Below are positions 38,895-46,869 of a stretch of 46,869 nt of DNA, piece by piece. The notes beneath the pieces were generated by a model, which saw nothing but the letters and a program-made list of their open reading frames with translations, was not told the origin of the DNA and did no database searches. This DNA is from JAAXTX01 sp037139695. GTDB lineage: Bacteria > Patescibacteriota > Minisyncoccia > Moranbacterales > UBA1568. The first letter of the stretch is position 1, and every line of letters begins with the position of its first letter. Made by a program: the position numbers and the translations under genes. The stretch lies in the NCBI GenBank assembly GCA_037139695.1, contig JBAXFX010000002.1:1-46869 (forward strand), read 5' to 3'.

Positions 38895-39692
38895 ATGGAA
38901 CGAAACATGTTTTCAAGACAGGACACCGTCGCGGTCGCGGTCGGCTTCGGTCTGGTGATCGCGGTCTCCGCCTTCTTCCTTCTGAAAGGAGCGAAAGATA
39001 CCGCCACGGAAACGCCCGTCCCGGTCGCGGATTCCTCGACACAAAAGCCCCTCCCAATGATCGCGACCGACGATCTCCGAAGACTGCTCATCGTCGATCC
39101 GTCAACCGTCCGGATCGTCGATTTTCGGCCGGCTGCGGACTTCGACGCCGTGCATGCCGTCGGATCCGAACGGTTCGATACTCCGGACAGCCTTGCCGGC
39201 ATAGTCCTCCCTGAAGACGGGACGGTCATCGTCATCGCTTCGGGAACCGCCGACACCGATCAAGCTGTTTCCGATGTGCTTACCAAGGCTGGAAAGAAGT
39301 TTCTGTTCGTAAAAGGAGGACTTTCCGGTTGGCAGGAGGCGGGCGGATCCATCATCGCGGAACCGAATCCGGCTTCCCCGATCGATCGCTCCAAGGTCAC
39401 CCTGATCACGACCGACGACTGGAAAAAGCTGTTCGCGACGAAAGATATCGTCTATAAGATTCTCGACATTCGTCCATCCACCGAATCGGCAAAGTCACCG
39501 GTTCCCGGAGCGCTTGCCATCCCGTATACCGAGCTCGAAACCCGCCGGACGGAACTCCCGGTTGCGACCAATATCGCGCTCTGTGCCGGGAACGGCGACG
39601 ATGCGTTCCGTGGTGCCGCGCGACTCTTCGATCTCGGTTCATTCTCGGTCAAGGCGCTTAATGGAAGCTGTGCGGATATCATCGGGAAATAG
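38895..39692 (+). CDS. Membrane-anchored double rhodanese-domain protein
   Basis: I start at ATG 38895 (265 residues). The long frame from 38556 runs over fmt and is not used. A transmembrane helix at about 10-28 (VAVAVGFGLVIAVSAFFLLK) is followed by two rhodanese-like domains. The first (ITDDLRRLL-type start, IVDFRPAADFDAVHA, VKGGLSGWQEAGG) has no active-site Cys. The second (ILDIRPSTESAKSPVPGALA, then IALCAGNGDDAFRGAARLF) has Cys in the expected loop. So one inactive and one possibly active sulfur-carrier domain face outward. The substrate is unknown. It is last gene of the priA operon. Confidence 0.82.
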   Translation: MERNMFSRQDTVAVAVGFGLVIAVSAFFLLKGAKDTATETPVPVADSSTQKPLPMIATDDLRRLLIVDPSTVRIVDFRPAADFDAVHAVGSERFDTPDSLAGIVLPEDGTVIVIASGTADTDQAVSDVLTKAGKKFLFVKGGLSGWQEAGGSIIAEPNPASPIDRSKVTLITTDDWKKLFATKDIVYKILDIRPSTESAKSPVPGALAIPYTELETRRTELPVATNIALCAGNGDDAFRGAARLFDLGSFSVKALNGSCADIIGK

Positions 39693-39782
39693 TTGTTGTA
39701 CCGGATTCATCCGTCCTGCAAGAGGAAAACACCAGAGACCAATGATGTTTCAGTCGATTCCGGGTATCGCTCGTCGTAAGCC

Positions 39783-40061
39783 CTATTTCTCCACGACCGC
39801 TAAAAGATCCTTGAAGGCGACGATAAGGAATTCCTCACCGTCGATTTTCACCTCGGCACCGCCGTAGCGATTATAGATGACGGTCTGGCCTTTCTTTACC
39901 TTGATTTTTTCGCTGTCTCCTACCGCGATTACCTTGCCTTGCTGTGGCCGTTCTTCCGAAGCGTTCTCTGGAAGATATATCCCTGCCGAGGTCTTTTTTT
40001 CGGGCTTTTCAGGCGCCACAAGAATATTCTCCCCGAGCGGTCTCACGTTCGTTTTCGACAT
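39783..40061 (-). CDS. groES: Co-chaperonin GroES
   Basis: The protein has 92 residues. Typical features are RPLGENILVAPEKPEKKTSA with the mobile loop (KKTSAGIYLPENA), GKVIAVG, and the C-terminal VKIDGEEFLIVAFKDLLAVV. It caps GroEL during protein folding in the cytosol. groEL is not next to it in this window. It is controlled by a CIRCE element and a promoter about 35-70 bases upstream. Confidence 0.97.
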   Translation of the reverse strand: MSKTNVRPLGENILVAPEKPEKKTSAGIYLPENASEERPQQGKVIAVGDSEKIKVKKGQTVIYNRYGGAEVKIDGEEFLIVAFKDLLAVVEK

Positions 40062-40094
40062 AGGGTTCTTCGATTACTGATTCTTTCACTCTCC

Positions 40095-40123
40095 AGTATA
40101 GAAAAATAAGCACTCCTGGTCAA
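40095..40123 (-). promoter_or_regulatory. groES promoter
   Basis: On the minus strand: TTGACC (40123-40118), a 17-bp spacer, TATACT (40100-40095). The -35 lies in the middle of the CIRCE dyad. Confidence 0.8.
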
Positions 40124-40133
40124 GGAGTGCCAA
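40107..40133. promoter_or_regulatory. CIRCE operator (HrcA site)
   Basis: TAAGCACTC, 9 bases, GAGTGCCAA: this is the CIRCE consensus TTAGCACTC-N9-GAGTGCTAA with two end mismatches. It overlaps the groES promoter, so HrcA binding would block RNA polymerase until heat shock. Confidence 0.9.
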
Positions 40134-40145
40134 TTCGGTACAACT

Positions 40146-40277
40146 TCAAGTAACCAGATTCTTCTTGTTGAGCAGGTTCTTCAGCTCTTGTAAGGCGAAT
40201 TTTCTCATCGCTATCTTTTCCTGTTCATCATCCGTTAGTTCGGCATATGTCTTGCCAGTCCCATCAACTTTCTTTAT
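40146..40277 (-). CDS. 43-residue protein apparently starting with ATA
   Basis: Just after ctpA a frame of 44 codons reads IKKVDGTGKTYAELTDDEQE and then KIAMRKFALQELKNLLNKKN, which looks like a real small helical protein. It has no ATG, GTG or TTG at its front. The ctpA stop is followed as TAATA, where coupled genes normally have TAATG, and AAGGGA lies 5 bases before the ATA. So the start codon appears to be ATA. It is either used at low level, a recent ATG-to-ATA mutation, or a sequence error. An internal ATG would leave only 20 residues. The function is unknown. Confidence 0.55.
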   Translation of the reverse strand: MKKVDGTGKTYAELTDDEQEKIAMRKFALQELKNLLNKKNLVT

Positions 40278-41611
40278 TACTTTCCCTTCCGCAAGATTTC
40301 GACTGCCTTGTCTTTCTGTGGGTCGCGGCCGGCTTTGATGTCGTCGACAGAGATATTCACATCAATATCCGGAGAGATGCCCTTCTCGTTGATCTGGTTC
40401 CCGTTCGGCGTAAGCCAGCGGGCGATGGTCACCTTGACCGACATGTCCTTGCCGACCGGAATGAGTTCCTGCACGGATCCCTTGCCATACGATTTCTTTC
40501 CGACGAGCGTGACATTCTTCCGGTCCTCGCGCAATGCCCCGGCAAGGATTTCCGACGCGCTCGCGCTCCCTTCGTCGATAAGTACGGCCGTCGGTATACC
40601 GGAGAGTACGTCCCCACCAAGCGTCTTTTCCGGCTTTCGCTCCCCCTGCGCGTTCTCTTCCCACACGACCGTCTGATCGGCGGGTATCATAAGGCTGGCC
40701 ATCGCGACCGCCGCGTCGAGCAGTCCGCCCGGATTACTCCGGAGGTCGACGATGAGCCCGGTCGGGGCGGGACTGCGTTTCTTGATGGTGGAAACGGCGT
40801 CCGCGAATTCCTGTTGGGTCGAGTCACCGAAGCGGCTGACCCGCAAAACGGCGATGCCATCGTCACGGAAATCGAGCTTCACACTCTTCACATTGATGAC
40901 ATCACGGACGACCGTCACGTCGCGCGCCGTATCCTCGCCACTCCGGAAGATATTCAACACGACAGTAGTCCCCTTCGGTCCGCGGATCTTCCCGACCGCC
41001 TCTTCCAAAGAGAGGCCGGTCGTCTTCGCTCCGTCGATCTTCAGGATCTTGTCGTTCGGCCGGAGACCGGACTGTTCGGCCGGGGTGCCGTCGAGCGGAG
41101 CGATGATCGTCAGGACATCGTCGCGGATACCCATCTCGGCCCCGATACCCTCGAACTTTCCGGACATATCCTCATTGAACGATTTCTGCTCCTCCGGATC
41201 GAAGAATGTCGTATACGGATCGCCGGTGGCGGCGAGCATGCCCTTGATAGAACCGTAGAAGAGCTTGGTCGCATCGAGCTTGCCACGGTCGACGTACTTG
41301 TCCTTGAGAATATTCCAGACCTTCCAGAAGAGAGAGAAATCAAGCGTCTTGTCCTGTGACTCCGTATTGGAAAACACCACCGAACCCGGTGAGAGCACGG
41401 ACGAGACCCCTGCCTGACCAGATGCGGTCTTGCCTTGTTCCAGGCCGAATTCATAGGTACCAAACAGGGCCGCACACAGGAAAAAAACCGCCAGAATCCT
41501 CTTCACGAGGCGCCGGTTTTTCTTCTCAAGATTTTCCGTCTCCGGTCGGGATTCGTTTGGGAGCGGAACCTGTGTTGTCGCCGGTTCCACGTTTGTCGGT
41601 TCGTTTGTCAT
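40277..41611 (-). CDS. ctpA: C-terminal processing peptidase (S41 family)
   Basis: The protein has 444 residues. It has a disordered N-terminus, a membrane anchor at about 37-55 (RILAVFFLCAALFGTYEFG), and a PDZ domain at about 150-235 (GIGAEMGIRDDVLTIIAPLD, LRPNDKILKIDG). The S41 protease core follows, with LRSNPGGLLDAAV, the nucleophile Ser in EGSASASEILAGAL (about 349-353) and Lys about 377 in KKSYGKGS. It should cleave C-terminal tails of envelope proteins outside the membrane. It overlaps the GT2 stop by 4 bases, so it belongs to the polysaccharide operon. Confidence 0.95.
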   Translation of the reverse strand: MTNEPTNVEPATTQVPLPNESRPETENLEKKNRRLVKRILAVFFLCAALFGTYEFGLEQGKTASGQAGVSSVLSPGSVVFSNTESQDKTLDFSLFWKVWNILKDKYVDRGKLDATKLFYGSIKGMLAATGDPYTTFFDPEEQKSFNEDMSGKFEGIGAEMGIRDDVLTIIAPLDGTPAEQSGLRPNDKILKIDGAKTTGLSLEEAVGKIRGPKGTTVVLNIFRSGEDTARDVTVVRDVINVKSVKLDFRDDGIAVLRVSRFGDSTQQEFADAVSTIKKRSPAPTGLIVDLRSNPGGLLDAAVAMASLMIPADQTVVWEENAQGERKPEKTLGGDVLSGIPTAVLIDEGSASASEILAGALREDRKNVTLVGKKSYGKGSVQELIPVGKDMSVKVTIARWLTPNGNQINEKGISPDIDVNISVDDIKAGRDPQKDKAVEILRKGK

Positions 41612-42429
41612 GGTCGTGATGGGTGTTTTGGGAGCGGCTTACCGAGATATTTCAGAAAATATTTCATCGCACTCGATATATGGTACCATGTGAGCCGGTT
41701 TAGGAAAAGGGAACCAAGAAATCCACCGCGCGCACTCCCCTTCCCGTGGTAATGATACACCGACACCGATGGAACATGTACGACTTTCCATCCGTGTTCC
41801 CAGAATCGGCGACACCAATCGACATCCTCCATATAGAGGAAGAAGCGTGTGTCCATCGGCCCGACCTCGTCGATCGCCGCGCGACGAACGAGCATCGCCG
41901 ATCCCATGATCCAATCCACTGCACGAGGTTCCTTGTGGTCGTAATCCCGCATCAGGAACCAATCGAGGTGACGCTTCCCGAGCGGCAGTTTTCCAAGAAT
42001 GGTTCGGCGGTAGAGGATAGTCCACGGACGGTAAAACCGGAAACAGGAAGCCTGTTCGCTCCCGTTGAAATTAATTTGTCTCGGTCCAAGCATGCCGATC
42101 TTCGGGTCGGACTCCATGAACGCAAGCAGTGCCGGCACTGTGCCTTCGGTCAGGATGATATCGTGATTGATGAGGAGCAAAAATTCGCCCTTCGCCTCTT
42201 CGAGGGAGCGGTTTAAGAGTACCGGAAAACCGACGTTCTTCCCATGCGGAACGAATCGGACCTGTGGGAAATCCCGCATGACGAGCCGGGTCGGCTCTTC
42301 CGTCGCGCTGTCGACGACAAGCACCTCGACATCCGGATTGCCGGCATAACGGAACACCGATTCGAGGCACAGCCGGAGCAGTTCCGGATTCCGATAGCTG
42401 TTGATGGCGATGGAGAGTTTCGGTCTCAT
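41608..42429 (-). CDS. Family 2 glycosyltransferase (rhamnosyltransferase-like)
   Basis: The protein has 273 residues. It has the GT-A start LSIAINSYRNPELLRLCLES, then VLVVDSATEE, GKNVGFPVLLNRSL and LLLINHDIIL (DXD equivalent). Then come DWIMGSAMLVRRAAIDEVGP and FFLYMEDVDWCRRFWEHGW, which are hallmarks of the GT2 group around rhamnosyl- and galactofuranosyl-transferases. A basic, hydrophobic C-terminus may touch the membrane. The acceptor is unknown. It is coupled to ctpA and follows the LCP gene, with a strong hairpin between them. Confidence 0.93.
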   Translation of the reverse strand: MRPKLSIAINSYRNPELLRLCLESVFRYAGNPDVEVLVVDSATEEPTRLVMRDFPQVRFVPHGKNVGFPVLLNRSLEEAKGEFLLLINHDIILTEGTVPALLAFMESDPKIGMLGPRQINFNGSEQASCFRFYRPWTILYRRTILGKLPLGKRHLDWFLMRDYDHKEPRAVDWIMGSAMLVRRAAIDEVGPMDTRFFLYMEDVDWCRRFWEHGWKVVHVPSVSVYHYHGKGSARGGFLGSLFLNRLTWYHISSAMKYFLKYLGKPLPKHPSRP

Positions 42430-42457
42430 GGACGTGCCGGCTATCGGTCAATGGAAA

Positions 42458-42487
42458 GGACATCCGGAATGGCTGTTCCGGATGTCC
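42458..42487 (-). promoter_or_regulatory. Hairpin between LCP and GT2 genes
   Basis: GGACATCCGGAA (42458-42469) and its exact complement (42476-42487) form a 12-bp stem with a 6-nt loop, followed on the minus strand only by TTTCC. It may be a partial terminator or an mRNA-stability element that lowers expression of the downstream genes. Confidence 0.7.
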
Positions 42488-42495
42488 ACGACGTA

Positions 42496-43695
42496 CTAGG
42501 GAAGACTTGAGAAGAGCGCGCGGATCTTGTCATAGTTTTCGCCGACGGGAAGCAGGATATAGCCGGCTTCGGGCGCGCTGTTTTCCGGGTGATACAGGAG
42601 TCCTTCCGGAGTGGTATCAAGCACCTTCTGCGTGAGCGCGGTATCGCCGATCTTCTGGTACAAGTCGTATAGGCGCTTCAGCTCCCAACCTTCCATGTCC
42701 GTCCGGACATTGTCGCCGAGACTGTTCATGACGCCGTTGATCTTCGAATAGTCCGAGAGGAGGCCGATAGAGAGAGCCTTCGCCTTGATCAGTTTGATCA
42801 CTTCCTGCTGACGCTTGGCACGGTCGAAGTCGCTCGTCGCGTCGCGGGAACGGGCATAGCAGAGCGCCTTCGCACCGTCGAGCACATTGTCCCCGGCCGA
42901 GAGCTGGAACGTCCCGCCACACTCCTCGTCCTTGTTATAGCAAAGGAGGTACGACTTCGTCAGCACTTTCAGACCGGTTATCGAGCTCGTCTTGTACTTG
43001 TTCTCGTACTGCGCCGGCTTGGTCGGGATCGTGTAGACATACGGGTCGCAGACCTGTGGCTGATGGAACTGTACGCCTTCAGTGAACGGCTGATCGAGAT
43101 GGACCGTGATACCGCCGACGGCATCTATCAGCTCCTTGAAACCTTTGAAATCGATGGTGATCGCGTACTGGATCGGCTGCCCGGTGACATCCGAGATGAT
43201 CCGCTTCATGTTTTCCATTCCCTGACCGACACCCTTCTGCTCACCGTACGCGTTGACGGCATTGATCTTCTGCTTGTCGGACGTGTCCGGGACGGTCACG
43301 TACAAATCGCGCGGGATCGAGACCAGCGAGGCTTTCGGAAGGTCATCCTTCCCGTTTCCGGGATGCAGTGAAAGGACCATGATCGTATCGGTGAGGAAAG
43401 CGCCACCGTCCATGCCGGCACCGCGCTCGCCGAGAAGCAGGATATTGATACGGCCGTCCGCCTCGCCCTTCAGCTGGGACGATGTTCCCGGAAGGGATTT
43501 GACGATATTGGAAAAAATATTCCCCTTCCCCATGGAAATCTTGTCCATGATCGAACCGGCCTTCCATACGAAAATGCCACCGGCGACGGCGAGAATCGCG
43601 ACGACCGAAATGATCGCGATCCGCACGCGATGATGTTTCTTCGTCAACCCGGCCGTCGGCAGGGCGCCACTCTTCTTTCGAAAGGGATTCCGCAT
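42496..43695 (-). CDS. LytR-CpsA-Psr (LCP) family cell-wall glycopolymer transferase
   Basis: The protein has 399 residues. It has one transmembrane helix at about 26-45 (RIAIISVVAILAVAGGIFVW). The LCP domain is visible from NILLLGERGAGMDGGAFLTD, then SLVSIPRDLYVTVPD with the catalytic Arg/Asp, INAVNAYG, FKELIDAVGGI and CYARSRDATSDFDRAKRQQE. It carries a Cys-containing insertion (LLCYNKDEECGG). These proteins transfer lipid-linked polymers to the wall or surface layer on the outer face. The operon also holds a polymerase/ligase and glycosyltransferases, so this step likely anchors the same glycan. Confidence 0.94.
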   Translation of the reverse strand: MRNPFRKKSGALPTAGLTKKHHRVRIAIISVVAILAVAGGIFVWKAGSIMDKISMGKGNIFSNIVKSLPGTSSQLKGEADGRINILLLGERGAGMDGGAFLTDTIMVLSLHPGNGKDDLPKASLVSIPRDLYVTVPDTSDKQKINAVNAYGEQKGVGQGMENMKRIISDVTGQPIQYAITIDFKGFKELIDAVGGITVHLDQPFTEGVQFHQPQVCDPYVYTIPTKPAQYENKYKTSSITGLKVLTKSYLLCYNKDEECGGTFQLSAGDNVLDGAKALCYARSRDATSDFDRAKRQQEVIKLIKAKALSIGLLSDYSKINGVMNSLGDNVRTDMEGWELKRLYDLYQKIGDTALTQKVLDTTPEGLLYHPENSAPEAGYILLPVGENYDKIRALFSSLP

Positions 43696-43716
43696 AACTT
43701 TTTTCGGATACGTTAC

Positions 43717-44877
43717 TTAATGTGTCGACTGAGACGAGGCCGTATAACACGAAATCATATCCCGGGCGCTTTCCGCCCAAGCATACCCGGCGAGCCGGTC
43801 TTTTCCGGACCGTTCACACCGCATTCGCGCGTTTTCGTCAATAAGGAGAGTGTACAACGATTCCGCGCATTTGGCAATATTCCCCGGAACGAAAGAAAGG
43901 ACGGACTCGCCACCGACCTCTCGAAACGGTGGGATGTCGGATGCAACGACCGGCGTTCCTACGGCGAAGGCCTCGAGAATCGGTATGCCGAAACCCTCGT
44001 ATAAGGATGGGAAGCAGAGTACGCAGGCGAGAGTATAGAGCGCCGGCATATCCTCCTGCAGGACGTATCCCGGAAAAACGACCGCATCGTCGAGGCCTTC
44101 CTCACGTATCGCGTCGTCGATCGACCGATCGTAGTGCTTGCCATCCCGACCACCGACGAGGACAAGCCCGAGGTCCGGATGGTCCTTTCGAAGCGTGGCG
44201 AATGCCCGGATAAGAAGTGGGATGTTCTTGCGTGGCTGCATGGTGCCGACCGAGAGGATGAACGTCTCGGGCAGCGCGTGACGCGACTTCGTCCGGGCCA
44301 GGTCCGCCTGAGTCGGCGGGACAAGGAACGCCGGATCGACCGCGTTCGGCACGATAGCAACCTTCTCCTCCCCGACTCCGTAGCGCGAGATGATCTCGTC
44401 TTTGGTAAAACGCGACGGCGCGATAAGCAGGTCGGAACGCCTCATGGTCCGCGGAATGAATATCGAAAGGAACAGGCGGTCGAGTATCCCGACATATTCC
44501 GGAAACGCCCGGAACGAGACATCGTGAATATGCGTCACGACCCTGGTCCGCGACGGGATGAACGACGGCAGGATATACTGCGTATGAAAAACGTCCACGG
44601 TCCGTCGAAGCAGGAACAGCGGTACCGAGATAAGGTTCCACATAAACCGGTTCCCTGCCACCAAGGTCACGACCTCCGCGTTTTCCGGAAGCCGTCCGTC
44701 CCTTCCGAGTTCCGTCCGAAGCCGCGCGAGCGAATCTTCGTCACTCCGATCCGTCAGGAGCAGGAAACGATCCGTCCGGTCCAGCTCGAGCACCGACCGG
44801 ACGAGATTCCGGAAGACCGCCTCGTCTCCCGTGCGGTTCCTTCCTATCAAACGGACATCGATGGCGATGGTTTTCAT
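43717..44877 (-). CDS. Family 4 glycosyltransferase (GT-B)
   Basis: The protein has 386 residues. Its N-terminal half (IAIDVRLIGRNRTG, VVTHIHDVSFRAFPEY) and C-terminal half (ILSVGTMQPRKNIPLLIRAF, FPSLYEGFGIPILEAFAVGT) match GT4 retaining enzymes. EGFGIPILE is the E-x7-E nucleotide-sugar site. TGDEAVFRNLV near the start suggests the mannosyltransferase-like group. It would extend a surface glycan on the cytosolic side. Its ATG overlaps the stop of the polymerase/ligase gene (44874-44877), and it precedes LCP by 21 bases. Confidence 0.94.
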   Translation of the reverse strand: MKTIAIDVRLIGRNRTGDEAVFRNLVRSVLELDRTDRFLLLTDRSDEDSLARLRTELGRDGRLPENAEVVTLVAGNRFMWNLISVPLFLLRRTVDVFHTQYILPSFIPSRTRVVTHIHDVSFRAFPEYVGILDRLFLSIFIPRTMRRSDLLIAPSRFTKDEIISRYGVGEEKVAIVPNAVDPAFLVPPTQADLARTKSRHALPETFILSVGTMQPRKNIPLLIRAFATLRKDHPDLGLVLVGGRDGKHYDRSIDDAIREEGLDDAVVFPGYVLQEDMPALYTLACVLCFPSLYEGFGIPILEAFAVGTPVVASDIPPFREVGGESVLSFVPGNIAKCAESLYTLLIDENARMRCERSGKDRLAGYAWAESARDMISCYTASSQSTH

Positions 44878-46490
44878 AATGTCTCTGCGAAATCGGATTC
44901 ATGGAACAGGTACGACCCGGCGATACCGAGAAGGGCGAAGAAAAATCCAAGGAGGATTCCGGAATTCAACATATCGAACGTGACGAGCCCGGCGAATGCG
45001 GTCAGGAGGAAAAATGCGAACGTCCCACGATGCCGGAAGAAGTCCGATACCGACCGGAACGCAAGCAGAAGGAGGAGACCGACGAGGCCAAGGAGACCAA
45101 GGAGACCGCTTCCGAGCCAGACCTCGAGGAAGAGATCGCTCGCGTTGAGTCCGGCACCGCGCGCATCCGCCCCGAGCGTCCGCGTCACGGTCCCCCATCC
45201 GACGCCGAGCACCGGATGTTCCCGACCGAGCGCGAGTGACCGGTCATAGATCTGTTTGCGGATGGAAACGTTCGGATCGTCTCGGTCGATTTCCGAAACG
45301 AAACGACCGGCCGCATATTCCGCACCGATTTCCTCGAGGTTTATGTGCCGGCACCCGAGTGGCGCCAGCTCGTCGACGGATGCGACATGTTCCGGCAGCG
45401 TGACCGGTTGTTCGCAGGAAACCGTGATGGTCTGCCGTCCCGAGCCGATGCTTTCCGCCCGGCCGAAGAGATCGAAGTCCGTGAGCGGAACCAATGCGAC
45501 AAGATCGAACGCGAGGATCGCGCTCCCGGCAATCAGTATCGAAAGGATACCGGCGACCCGTGGCCGGCCGGCAAGAAGCGCGAGTCCGATCGCGACGAAG
45601 GCGGTAACGCCCACACCGAGCCAGGCACTCCGACTCACCGAGATGATGAGTGTGGCAAGACAGATGATTGATCCGACCGACAGGAAGACCGAGCGCTTCA
45701 TCCGGAAGAACTCACGAACCGACGACGAGCGCGAGGCAATGAAGTATCCTGCCGAAAGAAAGATCGCGAACGTCGGCACGAGGTACATCCCAAGCCAGTC
45801 CGGCTCGGCGAAGAGTCCGTTCGGTCGGCCCGGCATGACTTCGAAAAACCCGTTTCCGCCCAAGAAGAGGCCGTTTTGGACGATGGAGACGCCGACCGTC
45901 AGAAGCGCCGAAACGATCGCGAACGGAAGGATCCGTCCGACATCCTCCGACGAGCGGACATAGAGGCGGAAGAGCACGTAGAGCGCGTAAAACGAGAACA
46001 GGATGATGGAAAAACGGAGCGCCACACCCGGAGCGGGCGCATTGAAGGCGGCGAAGACCGATCCGATCGGGACGAGGAGCAACAGAAAATCACCGACATG
46101 AACCCTTGGTCGCGATGGCACCGATCGGTGCGACAAAATCCGGATACCGAGCCCGACAAAGATCGCGACCATCAAGAACTGGTACGGATGGATGCCGCTT
46201 CCGAAGGATGCCGGCGCAAGATTCACGATCTCGATCGGCAACACGGACACGAGCAACAGGAACACCCAACCCGGCCGATACGCCGCGGCAAGCGTCGTCA
46301 GGAGGAAGAGGAACACGAAGTCCGACATGCCGAGCGGGATGATACCGCCATACGAAAGGATCACGAGCGCTCCGAACAGCGTCCCGCTTATTGTCAGAAG
46401 CATCTTGGCGACCGCCGACATCCCGATCACCGGCAGGTATTTTCGCAGGTTCATACGCGTGTTCATACTATTCCAAAGTCCGTTTTCCAT
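44874..46490 (-). CDS. O-antigen polymerase/ligase family membrane protein
   Basis: The protein has 538 residues with about 12 transmembrane helices. The large outside loop at about 330-420 contains SCEQPVTLPEHVASVDEL and REHPVLGVGWGTVTRTLGAD. Then comes the Wzy_C-type helix pair LEVWLGSGLLGLLGLVGLLL. Start choice is uncertain; MNTRMNLRKY, 8 residues in, is an alternative. It would polymerise or ligate lipid-linked glycans on the outer face of the membrane. It is coupled to the GT4 gene by a 4-base overlap and heads the envelope operon. Confidence 0.9.
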   Translation of the reverse strand: MENGLWNSMNTRMNLRKYLPVIGMSAVAKMLLTISGTLFGALVILSYGGIIPLGMSDFVFLFLLTTLAAAYRPGWVFLLLVSVLPIEIVNLAPASFGSGIHPYQFLMVAIFVGLGIRILSHRSVPSRPRVHVGDFLLLLVPIGSVFAAFNAPAPGVALRFSIILFSFYALYVLFRLYVRSSEDVGRILPFAIVSALLTVGVSIVQNGLFLGGNGFFEVMPGRPNGLFAEPDWLGMYLVPTFAIFLSAGYFIASRSSSVREFFRMKRSVFLSVGSIICLATLIISVSRSAWLGVGVTAFVAIGLALLAGRPRVAGILSILIAGSAILAFDLVALVPLTDFDLFGRAESIGSGRQTITVSCEQPVTLPEHVASVDELAPLGCRHINLEEIGAEYAAGRFVSEIDRDDPNVSIRKQIYDRSLALGREHPVLGVGWGTVTRTLGADARGAGLNASDLFLEVWLGSGLLGLLGLVGLLLLLAFRSVSDFFRHRGTFAFFLLTAFAGLVTFDMLNSGILLGFFFALLGIAGSYLFHESDFAETL

Positions 46491-46672
46491 CGCGATTTCA
46501 GAAATTCAAATACTGCCACCCCCACTTCACCATCGGATCCGTATCTTACACCGCTTATATCATTAACCACAGTACCACTTCCAAAGGATACATAAATCAT
46601 ATCACTATTTATGAAGAAAAGCTCCCCTTCCTTGACGACCAGATCACCAAATAATATTTTCTTATTTTCCAT
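46463..46672 (-). CDS. Short ORF overlapping the polymerase/ligase start
   Basis: The ORF has 69 codons from ATG 46672, with AGGAA before it. The product (KKILFGDLVVKEGELFFINS, YVSFGSGTVVNDISGVRYGS) looks beta-rich and protein-like. It overlaps the next gene by 28 bases in another frame. It may be a small gene or the decayed end of one. No family is recognised. Confidence 0.35.
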   Translation of the reverse strand: MENKKILFGDLVVKEGELFFINSDMIYVSFGSGTVVNDISGVRYGSDGEVGVAVFEFLKSRWKTDFGIV

Positions 46673-46869
46673 TTCCTGAACCTATTTTAGTCTATAATGC
46701 TTACTGCTAGAAAACTATAATCTATTCCGCGTTCCGATTATAGAATATGGCTCAAATAAGCTCTTAGTATCTATCTCAAATCTCAACGCCTCTATAAGGC
46801 AAAAAATCCGCTTACCGGCTGAAATCCGAAAATTTCGGCTGCCCCGACCGTCTCGCCAAGCGATCGTCG
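46673..46869. other. Non-coding right edge
   Basis: AT-rich at first, with TATAAT-like words on both strands (near 46694, 46719 and 46739), then a short GC-richer part with CGAAAATTTCG (46828-46838). I see no gene. Confidence 0.5.

Noticed and set aside
44134..45249. 371-codon ORF opposite the GT4 and polymerase genes
   Set aside because: Arg/Asp/Glu-rich shadow across two well-supported genes.

Overview
The window looks like a chromosomal segment of an uncultured Candidate Phyla Radiation (Patescibacteria) bacterium. I infer this from the gene style: compact genes, several very short membrane proteins, start codons with little or no Shine-Dalgarno sequence, -10 boxes placed a few bases before the start codon, a core of translation and cell-envelope genes, and accessory islands with a large serine recombinase. 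UGA is used as a normal stop. The lineage cannot be fixed from this sequence alone.

Layout. 1-1850: two HD-domain-like genes (the second an alarmone-hydrolase-like protein), a terminator and tRNA-Gln(CTG). About 1840-9200: a lower-GC accessory island that begins at the tRNA 3' end with a large serine recombinase. It holds a small recombinase-associated protein, a DUF2726 nuclease-fold protein, a HEPN-like protein, a frameshifted Nudix gene, a decapitated radical SAM/SPASM gene, a membrane protein, a helical protein, and a 344-bp foldback (MITE-like) element with a diverged relative. 9.5-14.1 kb: a degenerate Nudix protein, a CDF metal transporter, a BaiN/HI0933 flavoprotein, a pentapeptide-repeat protein, a true Nudix hydrolase and a tiny membrane protein. 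14.2-16.1 kb: three unknown genes, two of them behind a promoter and an attenuator-like hairpin. 16.2-21.2 kb: phosphohexomutase, a FrmR/CsoR-type repressor with a ferredoxin and a visible operator, an ABC-F ATPase and a lipoprotein. 21.3-27.1 kb: RluB/RsuA pseudouridine synthase, a RecB-like Fe-S nuclease, a 1.3-kb gene-poor stretch with four copies of a 19-bp repeat, two unknown proteins and an EnvC-like M23 peptidase. 27.2-32.2 kb: a membrane protein, GltX, a WecG/TagA glycosyltransferase, a ThpR-like protein that has lost both HxTx motifs, CapA and DUF1294.

32.4-35.2 kb is the most unusual locus. A complete LexA repressor/protease is fused in frame to a complete cytosine-C5 DNA methyltransferase, and faces a convergent putative restriction endonuclease. 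This suggests a restriction-modification system tied to the SOS response within one polypeptide.

35.3-39.7 kb is a priA-def-fmt-rhodanese operon in which PriA has lost its ATPase motifs. 39.8-46.7 kb, on the minus strand, is a surface-polysaccharide/envelope operon (Wzy-like polymerase or ligase, GT4, LCP transferase, GT2, CtpA protease, a 43-residue protein that seems to start with ATA) followed by groES behind a CIRCE operator.
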